DNA from: Burkholderia pseudomultivorans
GTDB lineage: Bacteria > Pseudomonadota > Gammaproteobacteria > Burkholderiales > Burkholderiaceae
Assembly (NCBI RefSeq): GCF_001718415.1
Contig: NZ_CP013378.1
Span: 186,001 to 250,000, forward strand
Direction: 5' to 3'
DNA: 64,000 nucleotides
Shown here: piece after piece, positions 34,617-42,886 of the stretch
Layout: each line of letters starts with the position of its first letter
Position numbering within the stretch: the first letter of the stretch is position 1
Program-made: the position numbers and the translations under genes
Notes under the pieces: model-generated
What the model was told of the DNA's origin: nothing
Database searches by the model: none
The model's input: only the letters and a program-made list of their open reading frames with translations

Positions 34617-36098
34617 TCAGCGCTGCGCCTGCATCAGCGGCGGGCGGCGCTCGAACCACGGCCGCGCCTGCTCGAGCTGCCGCGCGAGCCGCAGCAGCAG
34701 CGCGTCGTCGCCGTGGCGCGCGGCGAACTGCACGCCGATCGGCAGCCCGCGCGCGTTCCAGTAGAGCGGCACCGACATCGCGGGCTGTCCCGTCAGGTTG
34801 AACAGCTCGGTGCAGCCGGCCCATGCGAACGCCTTCTGCGACGCCTTCGCGAGCAGCTCCCTGAGCAGCGGCCTGGCCGGCAGCGTCGCGACCAGCCGCA
34901 TCTGCGCGGCTTCGAGCGGCGTCGGCTGCAGCTCGCCGATCTTCACCGGCGGGCCCGCGAGCGATGCGCACAGGACCGCGTCGTAGCGCGACACGACGCC
35001 CGCGACCTGCACGGTGAGCTGGCGCTGCCATTCGAGCACGTCCGGCAGGCGCGCGCGGGCGAGGTGCCGGCCGACCGCGGCCATCGCCCAGGTCGCGGCC
35101 TCGAACTCGCCGCGCCGCGGCGTGCGGCCCGTCAGCGAACGCGCGCCGAGCACCATCTCCTCGGCGATCGTCGCCCACAGCGTGAGGAAGGTTTCGGCCG
35201 CGCGCGCGTAGTCGATCGGCAGCGTCGCCGGCTCGACATGATGGCCGAGCGATTCGACGAGCGCGGCGGCGTCGTCGAGCGCCGCGCGCGTGTCGGCGTC
35301 GAGCGCCGGCGCGAGCATCGGATCGACGACGAGGCCGATCCGCAGCGGGCCCGGCGGTGTATCGAGCGCGCCGAGGAACGTGCCGGGCGCGCCGGGCGGC
35401 AGCGTCTGGCCGGTCGTCACGTCGAGCAGCAGCGCGCTGTCGCGCACGCTGCGCGACAGCGCGTGCTGGACCGCCAGTTCGCCGTGGGTCGGCAAGTCGA
35501 CGAGCGCCGGGTTGCGGCTCGGCTTGAGGCCGAACAGCGCGCAGCACGACGCGGGAATGCGGATCGAGCCGCCGCCGTCCGACGCGTGCGCGAGCGGCAC
35601 GACGCCGGCCGCGACGGCCGCCGCCGCGCCGCCGCTCGAACCGCCGGGCGTATGGTCGAGGTTCCAGGGGTTGCGGCACGCGCCGAACAGCTCGGGCTCG
35701 GTGTACGGCATCTGGCCGATCTCCGACGTGTTGGTCTTGCCGAACACGTTGAGCCCCGCCGCGCGGCTGCGCGCGATCACCGGCGAATCGTCGCCCGGCA
35801 CGAAATAGCGGTAGTGCCGGCTGCCCATCGACAGCGGCAGCCCGGCGACGGCCGCGCCGAGATCCTTGACGAGATAGGGAACGCCCGCGAACGGCGCATC
35901 GAGCGCCGTCGTCGCCGCGGCGCGGGCGCGCGCGGCGTCGTAATCCTGCAGCACGATCGCGTTGATCGCGCCGTTGACGGCCTCGGCCCGCCCGATCGCG
36001 GCGTCGAGCAGTTCGAGCGGGCTGACCTTGCGTTCGCGCACGAGCGCGGCGAGGCCGATCGCGTCATGCGCGAGATAGTCCGGGTGCATCGCTGTCAC
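34617..36098 (-). CDS. Amidase (amidase-signature family)
   Basis: Ser-cisSer-Lys amidohydrolase of the GatA/amidase-signature family, 493 residues. The catalytic residues are visible: Lys78 in PYLVKDLG, Ser154 in the GGSSGGAAAAVAAG signature, and the nucleophile Ser178 in DGGGSIRIPAS. It is too divergent from gatA, with no gatB/gatC nearby, to be the tRNA amidotransferase. The substrate is unknown; 6-aminohexanoate-cyclic-dimer hydrolase-type relatives share the family. MTAMHPDYLA allows a start at residue 4 as well. Confidence 0.92.
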   Translation of the reverse strand: MTAMHPDYLAHDAIGLAALVRERKVSPLELLDAAIGRAEAVNGAINAIVLQDYDAARARAAATTALDAPFAGVPYLVKDLGAAVAGLPLSMGSRHYRYFVPGDDSPVIARSRAAGLNVFGKTNTSEIGQMPYTEPELFGACRNPWNLDHTPGGSSGGAAAAVAAGVVPLAHASDGGGSIRIPASCCALFGLKPSRNPALVDLPTHGELAVQHALSRSVRDSALLLDVTTGQTLPPGAPGTFLGALDTPPGPLRIGLVVDPMLAPALDADTRAALDDAAALVESLGHHVEPATLPIDYARAAETFLTLWATIAEEMVLGARSLTGRTPRRGEFEAATWAMAAVGRHLARARLPDVLEWQRQLTVQVAGVVSRYDAVLCASLAGPPVKIGELQPTPLEAAQMRLVATLPARPLLRELLAKASQKAFAWAGCTELFNLTGQPAMSVPLYWNARGLPIGVQFAARHGDDALLLRLARQLEQARPWFERRPPLMQAQR

Positions 36099-36169
36099 CC
36101 CCGTTGTGACGTATGGCGATCGACAGAGGATAACGCGGGCCCGGCGCGCTGCGCGGACCCGCGGCGGGC

Positions 36170-36862
36170 TTACAGATGCTCGGCGAGGAACGTCAGCGTG
36201 CGGCCGTGCGCGAGCGCCGACGCGCGCTGGTTGTACGACGCGCGGTCGGTGCAGTTGAAGCCGTGCTCGGCGCCCGGATAGACGTGGAACGCGGCGTTGT
36301 CGCGGCCGGCGAACGCGGCCTTCACCTGCTCGACGGCGTCGAGCGGGATCCCGTGGTCGTTTTCCGCGTAGTGGAACAGGATCGGCTGCGTGACCTTGCC
36401 TGCGAGGTCGAGCGCGTTCTGGATGCCGCCGCCGTAGTACGCGACCGCCGCGTCGAGCTTGCCGGCTGCTGCCGCGCGATACGCGAGCTGGCCGCCGAAG
36501 CAGTAGCCGATCGCCGCAACCTTGCCGGCCACCTCGGGGCGTGCGCGCAGCGCGTCGGCTGCCGCGCCGATGTCCGCGACCGCGAGGCCGATGTCGGTCT
36601 TCTTCATCAGCTCGATGCCCTTGTCGCGATCCGCGCCGTCGTAGGTCAGCTCGACGCGCGGCTGCGTGCGCCAGAACACGTCGGGCGCGAGCGCGACGTA
36701 GCCGTCGGACGCGTATTGGTCGGCGACCGCACGGATGTGCGAGTTCACGCCGAAGATCTCCTGGATGATGATGACGGCAGGGCCCTTGCCGCGCTTGGGC
36801 AGCGCGAGGTAGCCGCCGAAGCTGTCGTTACCGGTCGGAATGTCGATCCATTGGGCAGTCAC
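36170..36862 (-). CDS. Dienelactone hydrolase family protein
   Basis: Alpha/beta hydrolase, 230 residues. The catalytic triad is Cys121 in GYCFGG, Asp169 in YAENDHGIP and His200 in GAEHGF; Glu36 in QEIFGVN is the conserved helper. This is the carboxymethylenebutenolidase pattern, but no chlorocatechol or beta-ketoadipate genes are near, so the natural substrate is open. It is transcribed toward the amidase with a 71-base gap, possibly in one unit. Confidence 0.93.
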   Translation of the reverse strand: MTAQWIDIPTGNDSFGGYLALPKRGKGPAVIIIQEIFGVNSHIRAVADQYASDGYVALAPDVFWRTQPRVELTYDGADRDKGIELMKKTDIGLAVADIGAAADALRARPEVAGKVAAIGYCFGGQLAYRAAAAGKLDAAVAYYGGGIQNALDLAGKVTQPILFHYAENDHGIPLDAVEQVKAAFAGRDNAAFHVYPGAEHGFNCTDRASYNQRASALAHGRTLTFLAEHL

Positions 36863-37105
36863 GTTTGAACTCCTGGCGAACGAGGCGCGCGACGCGCGCC
36901 GGGGAAAGAGGGCGGGTTAGTGTGCCACCAATCGCGTGGTGCTGCAGCGCACGCGCAAGCGCTGCGCCCGCCCTGCGTCGGCGCTTCTCGCGCAGCGATC
37001 GTTTCGATCTCGATTATTCATTTTTCGGCGGCCCGCCGCTTCGATAGAGTCGAAGTACGCGCTTTTACAAAGCGCTTTCGCCTCTCGCTCCCCGAAGGAT
37101 CCGCC

Positions 37106-38185
37106 ATGTCCGCCCGTCTCCCTTCTACTCCGTTCGCCGAACGTTTCGGCTTGCGCGTGCCGCTCGTGCAGGCGCCGATGGTCGGCGCGACCACGGCCGC
37201 GATGGTCGCCGCCGCGTCAAACGCCGGCGCGCTCGGCAGCCTCGGCGCCGCCGCGTACGAGCCCGACCGCCTCGCGACCGAAGTCGCCGCGATCCGCGCG
37301 GCAACCGACCGCCCGTTCGCGATCAACCTGTTCGTGCTGCCCGACACGACGCCCGATGCGGCGACCGTGGCGCGCGCGCTCGCGGCGATCGACCCGCTGA
37401 ATGCGACGCTCGGGCTGCCGCCCGGTGTCGCGCCCGCGCGGTTTGCGCCCGACTTCCGCGCGCAGCTCGACGCGCTCGTGTCGCTGCGCGTGCCGGTCGC
37501 GAGCTTCACGTTCGGCGTGCTCGACGCAGCCGACGTCGCGCGCCTGAAGGCCGCCGGCACCTATGTGATCGGCACCGCGACGCATGTCGCCGAAGGGCTC
37601 GCGTGGCAGGCGGCCGGCGCCGACGCGCTCTGTGCGCAGGGCGCGGAAGCGGGCGGCCATCGCGGCACCTTCATCGGCGCGGCCGACGATGCGCTGATCG
37701 GCACGCTCGCGCTGGTGCCGCAGCTCGTCGACGCGACCGACCTGCCGGTGCTCGCCGCGGGCGGCATCATGGACGGCCGCGGCATCGCGGCCGCGCTCGC
37801 GCTCGGCGCGCAGGCCGCGCAGCTCGGCACCGCGTTCCTGACCTGCGCGGAAAGCGCGATCGCGGCCGACTGGAAGGCGCGGCTGCTCGCGTGCACCGAC
37901 ACGTCGACGCAGGTCACGCGCGCGATCAGCGGGCGTCATGCGCGCGGCCTGCGCAACACGCTGATGGCGCGCCTCGGCGAGCGCCTGGACGAGGTCGCGC
38001 CGTATCCGGTGCAGAACGCGCTGACGCAGCCGCTGCGCCAGGCCGCCGCGCGCGCGAACGACGGCGACTACCTGTCGCTGTGGGCCGGGCAGGGCGCGCC
38101 GCTCGCGCGGCGGCGCGGCGATGCGCTGACGACCGCGCAGCTGGTCGACGCGCTCGACGCCGAATGGCGCGCGACGGCGGCCTGA
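37106..38185 (+). CDS. Nitronate monooxygenase-like FMN enzyme
   Basis: FMN-dependent TIM-barrel oxidoreductase of the 2-nitropropane dioxygenase/nitronate monooxygenase family, 359 residues. N-terminal QAPMVGATTAAMVAAASNAG and AQGAEAGGHRGTF (with the catalytic His) are characteristic, as is VLAAGGIMDGRGIAAALALGA for FMN phosphate binding. The ATG at 37106 has GAAGGA before it; the longer frame upstream lacks family residues. The role is probably detoxification of alkyl nitronates, including propionate-3-nitronate. It stands alone, divergent from the hydrolase. Confidence 0.92.
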   Translation: MSARLPSTPFAERFGLRVPLVQAPMVGATTAAMVAAASNAGALGSLGAAAYEPDRLATEVAAIRAATDRPFAINLFVLPDTTPDAATVARALAAIDPLNATLGLPPGVAPARFAPDFRAQLDALVSLRVPVASFTFGVLDAADVARLKAAGTYVIGTATHVAEGLAWQAAGADALCAQGAEAGGHRGTFIGAADDALIGTLALVPQLVDATDLPVLAAGGIMDGRGIAAALALGAQAAQLGTAFLTCAESAIAADWKARLLACTDTSTQVTRAISGRHARGLRNTLMARLGERLDEVAPYPVQNALTQPLRQAAARANDGDYLSLWAGQGAPLARRRGDALTTAQLVDALDAEWRATAA

Positions 38186-38203
38186 ACGCGCGCGTGCCGA
38201 CGC

Positions 38204-38233
38204 TGAAACGCGCGTGTTGTCACGCGCGTTTCA
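38204..38233 (+). terminator. Hairpin terminator after nitronate monooxygenase gene
   Basis: A perfect 13-bp stem (TGAAACGCGCGTG / CACGCGCGTTTCA) with a TTGT loop starts 19 bases after the stop. The tail is only moderately T-rich (TTCATTC on reading through), so efficiency is uncertain. Confidence 0.65.
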
Positions 38234-38382
38234 TTCAACGATCCCGTGCACAAAATACCGATTCGAAATGACGCGGGAATGCTTTAAAACCAGCTTTCAA
38301 AAAGCCGCGAGAAATTAGCGGAAACCCTTATCTGGCGGGCCTCGCCGGGATATTCGAGCGGTCATTCGAAAGTGCCCGCATC

Positions 38383-38400
38383 GGTAGTGTTACCACTACC
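38383..38400. promoter_or_regulatory. Perfect inverted repeat, candidate operator
   Basis: GGTAGTG, four bases (TTAC), then CACTACC: a 7-bp perfect dyad in the AT-rich upstream region of the binding-protein gene. Size and symmetry suit a dimeric repressor or activator. The regulator is not identified. Confidence 0.6.
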
Positions 38401-38434
38401 CCAAAAAAGTCCCACAAATTAATTTGATCACCTA

Positions 38435-38450
38435 CACTTGCGCGCAAGTG
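38435..38450. promoter_or_regulatory. 16-base perfect palindrome, candidate operator
   Basis: CACTTGCGCGCAAGTG reads the same on both strands. It lies 34 bases after the preceding dyad and 152 bases before the binding-protein start. It could be a second operator or form part of the leader RNA. Confidence 0.5.
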
Positions 38451-38602
38451 CGGGTGCGGCCGTTAAAAGCGGCCGTATTCACGTGCTTGAGGCCAAGTGC
38501 ATGAACGATGCAACCGGCGAATCGTCCAGTGATTGCAAACACAGGGATGGCAGCGGGGCACCGGGCGATGGCGTTTATTGGGACCGAAACTGGAGACTCA
38601 CA

Positions 38603-39745
38603 ATGAATATCAAGATGCAAAAGCTGTTGCCGATCACTGCTGCGGCGATGCTGTGCGCCGCAGCTGCAGGCAACGTGTTCGCCGATCAGGTCGTGAAGAT
38701 CGGCCACGTCGCTCCGCTGACGGGCGGCATTGCACACCTGGGCAAGGACAACGAAAACGGTGCACGTCTCGCAGTCGAGGAGATCAATGCCAAGGGCCTG
38801 ACGATCGGCGGGCAGAAGATCACGCTGCAACTGGATCCGCAGGACGACGCGGCCGACCCGCGCCAGGCCACGCAGGTTGCGCAGAAGCTGGTCGACGACA
38901 AGGTCGTCGCGGTGGTCGGCCACCTGAACTCGGGCACGTCGATCCCGGCCTCGAAGATCTACAGCGATGCGGGCATCGTGCAGATCTCGCCGTCGGCGAC
39001 CAACCCGGCCTACACGCAGCAAGGCTTCAAGACGACCTACCGCGTCGTCGCGACCGACGCGCAGCAGGGTCCGGCACTCGCGAACTACGCGCATTCGAAG
39101 GGCATCAAGAGCGTCGCGGTGGTCGACGATTCGACCGCATACGGCCAGGGCCTCGCGAACGAGTTCGAGAAGAAGGCGAAGGCGCTCGGTCTGAAGGTGA
39201 TGTCGCACGATGCGACCAACGACAAGGCGGTCGACTTCCGCGCGATCCTGACCAAGATCAAGGGCGAGAATCCGGACGCGATCATGTACGGCGGCATGGA
39301 CGCGACCGGCGGCCCGTTCGCGAAACAGGCGAAGCAGCTCGGCCTGCGCGCGAAGATCTTCGCGGGCGACGGCGTGTGCACGGAAAAGCTGGCCGACCTG
39401 GCCGGCGACGCGACCGACAACGTCGTGTGCTCGGAAGCCGGTGCATCGCTCGAGAAGATGCCGGGCGGCGGCGCGTTCAAGGCCAAGTACGAGAAGCGTT
39501 TCGGCCAGCCGATCCAGATCTATGCGCCGTTCACGTATGACGCCGTGTACATTATCGTCGACGCGATGAAGCGTGCGAACTCGACCGATCCGGCGAAGAT
39601 CCTCGCCGCGATGCCGGCGACGAACTACACGGGCGTGATCGGCACGACGACCTTCGACTCGAAGGGCGATCTGCAGCACGGCGTGATTTCGCTGTACAAC
39701 TACAAGGGCGGCAAGAAGACGCTGCTCGACGAAGTGAAGATGTAA
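38603..39745 (+). CDS. Branched-chain amino acid ABC transporter binding protein (LivK-like)
   Basis: Periplasmic type I binding protein, 380 residues. The signal peptide ends AAGNVFA before DQVVKIGHVAPLTGG, the classic LivJ/LivK N-terminus. GHLNSGTSIPASKIY and VAVVDDSTAYGQGLA are ligand-cleft segments. The ATG at 38603 has GGAG upstream. No permease or ATPase genes adjoin it, so it must work with transporters encoded elsewhere. The amino acid bound (Leu/Ile/Val or related) is inferred from family. Confidence 0.94.
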   Translation: MNIKMQKLLPITAAAMLCAAAAGNVFADQVVKIGHVAPLTGGIAHLGKDNENGARLAVEEINAKGLTIGGQKITLQLDPQDDAADPRQATQVAQKLVDDKVVAVVGHLNSGTSIPASKIYSDAGIVQISPSATNPAYTQQGFKTTYRVVATDAQQGPALANYAHSKGIKSVAVVDDSTAYGQGLANEFEKKAKALGLKVMSHDATNDKAVDFRAILTKIKGENPDAIMYGGMDATGGPFAKQAKQLGLRAKIFAGDGVCTEKLADLAGDATDNVVCSEAGASLEKMPGGGAFKAKYEKRFGQPIQIYAPFTYDAVYIIVDAMKRANSTDPAKILAAMPATNYTGVIGTTTFDSKGDLQHGVISLYNYKGGKKTLLDEVKM

Positions 39746-39770
39746 TAGAACGCGGTCGACCGGAGGGGTG

Positions 39771-39807
39771 AAAGCGCGCATGCGGCAACGCATGCGCGCT
39801 TTCTTTT
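39771..39807 (+). terminator. Strong Rho-independent terminator with GCAA tetraloop
   Basis: A perfect 14-bp stem (AAAGCGCGCATGCG / CGCATGCGCGCTTT) capped by the very stable GCAA tetraloop, followed by CTTTT. It begins 26 bases after the binding-protein stop. Confidence 0.93.
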
Positions 39808-39874
39808 GGGCGGCCCGATCCGCCGGCGCGGCGCGCTGCGCGAAGCGGCGAACGGCGGCGGCGCCGCGGCGCCG

Positions 39875-41077
39875 TCAGATCTTCAGGTGGGCGAGCACGC
39901 GCGGCGCGACGGCCGCGACGAGCGCCGCGCACAGCGCGACGACCGACAGCCCGAGCGTCAGGTTCGCCGCCTGCGCGACCGCGCCGATCACGACCGGACC
40001 GAACAGCAGTCCGAAATACGCGAGCCCGGCCACGTGCGCGAGCCCTTCCGCCGCGTGGATGCCCTTCACGCGCGCGGCGGCCGCGAACAGCACCGGCATC
40101 ATGTTCGCGAGGCCGATGCCCATCAGCGTGAAGCCGGTCAGCACGACGGCCGGCTGCGGCATCAGCAGCGCGCCGACCATGCCGGCGCAGGCGAGCGACG
40201 CGCTCGCGAACACCAGCTGCGGCGCGCCGAAGCGCGCGCGCACGGCGTCGCCCGCGAAGCGCGCGACCGCCATCCCGCCCGAGAATGCCGCATAGGCGGC
40301 GCTTGCGGCCGCGGGGCTGGCCGCGACGACGTCGCGCATGTAGACGGTCGCCCAGTCGTACATCGCGCCTTCGGCGATCAGCGCGACCAGCGCGATGCCG
40401 CCGAGCATCCACAGCGCGGGCGAGCGCCAGCGGTTGCCGCTGCCGTGCGCGTGTTCGTGATGCGGCACGTGCGGCAGCACGGCCGGGCTCGCGGCGACGA
40501 GCACCGCGGCGCTGACGGCCGCCGCGAGCGCCAGGTGCGCGGCCGGCGCCATGCCGGCCGACAGCAGCGCACCGCCGGCCGCCGCCCCCGACATCCCGCC
40601 GATGCTGAACATCCCGTGCAGCGACGACATGATCGGCCGGCCGAGCGCCAGTTCGACCGCACTGGCTTCGGCGTTCATCGCGACGTCGAGCGTCGCCATC
40701 GAGAAGCCGAACAGCGCGAGCACCGCGAGCAGCATCCAGTAGTCGGGCACGACGAGGATCAGCGCCGCGCATGCGGCCATCACGAGGCCGCCGGCGAGGC
40801 ACGCGGTGCGCGAGCCGACGCGCGCGATCCAGCGCGCGATCGTCAGCATCGCGGCGATCGAGCCGCCCGCGACCGCGAACAGCGCGATCGACAGCAGCCC
40901 CGGGCTCAGCGCGAACTTGTCGCGCACGGTCGGCACGTGCACGCCCCACGACGCGTACATCATGCCGGCGACGAAGAACAGCGCCATCGTGGCAGTGCGC
41001 GCGCGCTGGCGGACCGGCAGGGACAGCCGGCGATGCGCGTCGGGCGCAGCGGCGAGATCGGAAGAGGAGTTGGACAC
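39875..41077 (-). CDS. MFS transporter
   Basis: Major facilitator superfamily permease, about 400 residues with about 12 hydrophobic helices. The first helix is MALFFVAGMMYASWGVHVPTV. RVGSRTACLAGG fits the motif-A loop region, and a His-rich middle loop (HVPHHEHAHGSG) separates the two halves. The GTG at 41077 is taken as start because it puts about 30 polar residues before helix 1; no strong ribosome site is seen, so the start is uncertain. The sequence resembles the YfcJ/FucP-like sugar or drug MFS group only loosely. Substrate unknown. Confidence 0.85.
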   Translation of the reverse strand: MSNSSSDLAAAPDAHRRLSLPVRQRARTATMALFFVAGMMYASWGVHVPTVRDKFALSPGLLSIALFAVAGGSIAAMLTIARWIARVGSRTACLAGGLVMAACAALILVVPDYWMLLAVLALFGFSMATLDVAMNAEASAVELALGRPIMSSLHGMFSIGGMSGAAAGGALLSAGMAPAAHLALAAAVSAAVLVAASPAVLPHVPHHEHAHGSGNRWRSPALWMLGGIALVALIAEGAMYDWATVYMRDVVAASPAAASAAYAAFSGGMAVARFAGDAVRARFGAPQLVFASASLACAGMVGALLMPQPAVVLTGFTLMGIGLANMMPVLFAAAARVKGIHAAEGLAHVAGLAYFGLLFGPVVIGAVAQAANLTLGLSVVALCAALVAAVAPRVLAHLKI

Positions 41078-41320
41078 GGAAGGCTCGTCAGAAAAAAATG
41101 CGCGGCCGCGTGATGCGCGGCGGAATTCGTCTGATTCTATCGAACCGCTTACTCGCTTGCCGGACCGATGATCGCCGGATCGATGCGGCGAGCACGGTGT
41201 GCGGCCAGGTATGTCAGGTCGCCCGGCGCCTCGGCCGATGTTCGGGATGCGCCGCCGCGAGTAACATCGGAGCGCATGCGGCGTGCCCGGCACGCCGGCC
41301 TTTCGATCGCAGGAGTCCCC

Positions 41321-41980
41321 TTGAACATCGATCCCGCCCTCGCCCTGCACCTGCTGCACCGCTGCGCGCTCGGCACGCTGTCGACCCATTCGCGCGACCC
41401 GCAGGGCTTTCCGTACCCGACGGTCGTGCCGTTCGCGCCCGATGCCGGCCATCGGCCGGTGATTCTCGTGAGTGCGCTCGCCGAGCACACGCGCAATCTC
41501 GCCGCCGATCCGCGCGCGGGCTTCCTGGTCGTCGACGCGCCCGACGGCGACGTGCTGAATGCCGAGCGCGCGACGCTGCTCGGCCGCTTCGTGCCGCTCG
41601 GCGACGATCCGCACCTCGCCGCGCGCTACCTGCGCTACGAGCCGGATGCGGCGCGCTATCTCGCACTGGGCGATTTCACGTTCCGGGCGCTCGAGGTCGA
41701 ACGGCTGCGCTATATCGGCGGCTTCGGCCGGATGGGCTGGGTCGACGGCGCCGCGCTCGACGCACTGCCGCCGCTCGCCTTCGACGAGGAACGGACGCTA
41801 TGGGATGCGTACGACGCGAGCGCCGCGCGCCGCGACGGGCTCGAACTGCTCGGAGTCGACCGTTACGGCGCCGACTGGCGCTGCGACGGCCGGCGCGTGC
41901 GCACGCCGTTCGACGCGCCGCAAACCGATGTCGGCGCGCTGCGCGAGCGGCTGCTCGCGTGTGCGCGGGATGTGGCGTGA
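41321..41980 (+). CDS. HugZ-like/pyridoxamine-phosphate-oxidase-fold protein
   Basis: Split-barrel protein of the HugZ/CREG type, 219 residues. Such proteins bind flavin or heme; HugZ degrades heme. The TTG at 41321 is preferred because AGGAG lies five bases upstream and the product then begins at the conserved helix (ALALHLLHRCALGTLSTHS). PYPTVVPFAPD, LVSALAEHTRNLAADPRAGFLV and the C-terminal DUF2470-like part after YIGGFGRMGWVDG match. Heme use is inferred only. It is divergent from the MFS gene. Confidence 0.85.
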   Translation: MNIDPALALHLLHRCALGTLSTHSRDPQGFPYPTVVPFAPDAGHRPVILVSALAEHTRNLAADPRAGFLVVDAPDGDVLNAERATLLGRFVPLGDDPHLAARYLRYEPDAARYLALGDFTFRALEVERLRYIGGFGRMGWVDGAALDALPPLAFDEERTLWDAYDASAARRDGLELLGVDRYGADWRCDGRRVRTPFDAPQTDVGALRERLLACARDVA

Positions 41981-42332
41981 TGTCGCGGGGCAGCACGCGC
42001 CTGTCGAATGGCGGCCCCGGCGATTTTGCAAACCTGTCGCCGGATGAAAGCTTCGATTTTTTCGCATACAGGGTAATTGCGTATGTTGATAGGCCTAATG
42101 GATGAGCGCTAATGTCCTAATCTCTGTGTAAGGGCGTAAAAATTTGAGAAAAGGCCGCACCCGGTCAAAATGACGTGTGTGAATTACAATGAGTCTCGGG
42201 ATTTTCGTGAATCCCACTTGTCTCAATTCTTTTTTGTGCTAATCTCTGCCTTCGAAAATCCGAGGCACATATATTTCATGAATGGTGAGCTGGCTGCAGA
42301 CCGGCGCCATTGGTCAGATAGAAAGGGAAACT
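41981..42332 (+). promoter_or_regulatory. AT-rich upstream region of the second H-NS gene
   Basis: 352 bases without a gene. They are much richer in A+T than the rest of the window from about 42040. A 10-base direct repeat CTAATCTCTG occurs at 42117-42126 and 42239-42248, and CTAAT occurs several more times. GGGATT/AATCCC forms a small hairpin near 42197-42214. The composition suits H-NS autoregulation. Confidence 0.5.
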
Positions 42333-42626
42333 ATGTCTTCTTACAAGGACCTGCTGGCCCAGCGGGAGAAGCTGGAGAAGCAAATCGAAGAAGCGAAGGC
42401 GCGTGAATACGCCGAAGTGCTGAATGACGTGAAGCAGAAAATCGCCGACTACGGCTTTACGCCGGTCGAACTCGGCCTTGGCCGCGCGAAGCCGGGCAAG
42501 GTCGGCCGTCCGCGCGCAGGCGTGGCAGCGAAGTACCGCGACCCCGAGTCGGGCGCGACGTGGTCGGGCCGCGGCAAGCCGCCGCGCTGGATCGCCGGCA
42601 AGAATCGCGAAGAGTTTGCGATTTAA
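42333..42626 (+). CDS. H-NS family DNA-binding protein (second copy)
   Basis: 97-residue nucleoid-associated protein. The N-terminal coiled-coil is LLAQREKLEKQIEEAKAREY. The linker GLGRAKPGKVGRPRAG is basic. The C-terminal KYRDPESGATWSGRGKPP plus IAGKNREEF is nearly identical to the protein at 8013. The oligomerisation half differs clearly between the two, so they may form distinct or mixed oligomers. The ATG at 42333 is chosen for its AAAGGGAAA ribosome site. It is followed by a terminator. Confidence 0.94.
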   Translation: MSSYKDLLAQREKLEKQIEEAKAREYAEVLNDVKQKIADYGFTPVELGLGRAKPGKVGRPRAGVAAKYRDPESGATWSGRGKPPRWIAGKNREEFAI

Positions 42627-42655
42627 GTGCCCGTTTAAGTTGTACCGCTCAAAAG

Positions 42656-42689
42656 AGCCGCGTGACCGTACAGGTGCGCGGCTTTTTTG
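42656..42689 (+). terminator. Terminator of second H-NS gene
   Basis: AGCCGCG pairs with CGCGGCT across a 14-base loop, followed by TTTTTT. It lies 30 bases after the stop. Confidence 0.85.
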
Positions 42690-42886
42690 TTTTCGAGATG
42701 CAAAAGTTGGCGGCGGATGACAGCCGGCACTCGGGCTTTGTCATAAAAATGTCAGCTTCGGGTCTGAATGAAAATGCGAGCCGTTCGCATAAGCGATTGA
42801 TTTAAATGAAAAATTTAGGGTTATCGGGGCGTTCGACGGGGGCGCCTTGATAGAATCCCGTATCCGTTCCGATATCTCATATTTCC

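Larger units (their letters stand above)
38186..38602 (+). promoter_or_regulatory. Intergenic region upstream of the branched-chain-type binding protein
   Basis: No gene is seen in these 417 bases. After a hairpin (38204-38233) the DNA becomes AT-rich (38255-38430) and holds two palindromes (38383-38400 and 38435-38450) plus the 10-base palindrome AAATTAATTT (38416-38425). Two GCGGCCG direct repeats flank TTAAAA near 38455-38475. This looks like a heavily regulated promoter; no hexamer pair is convincing. Confidence 0.55.
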
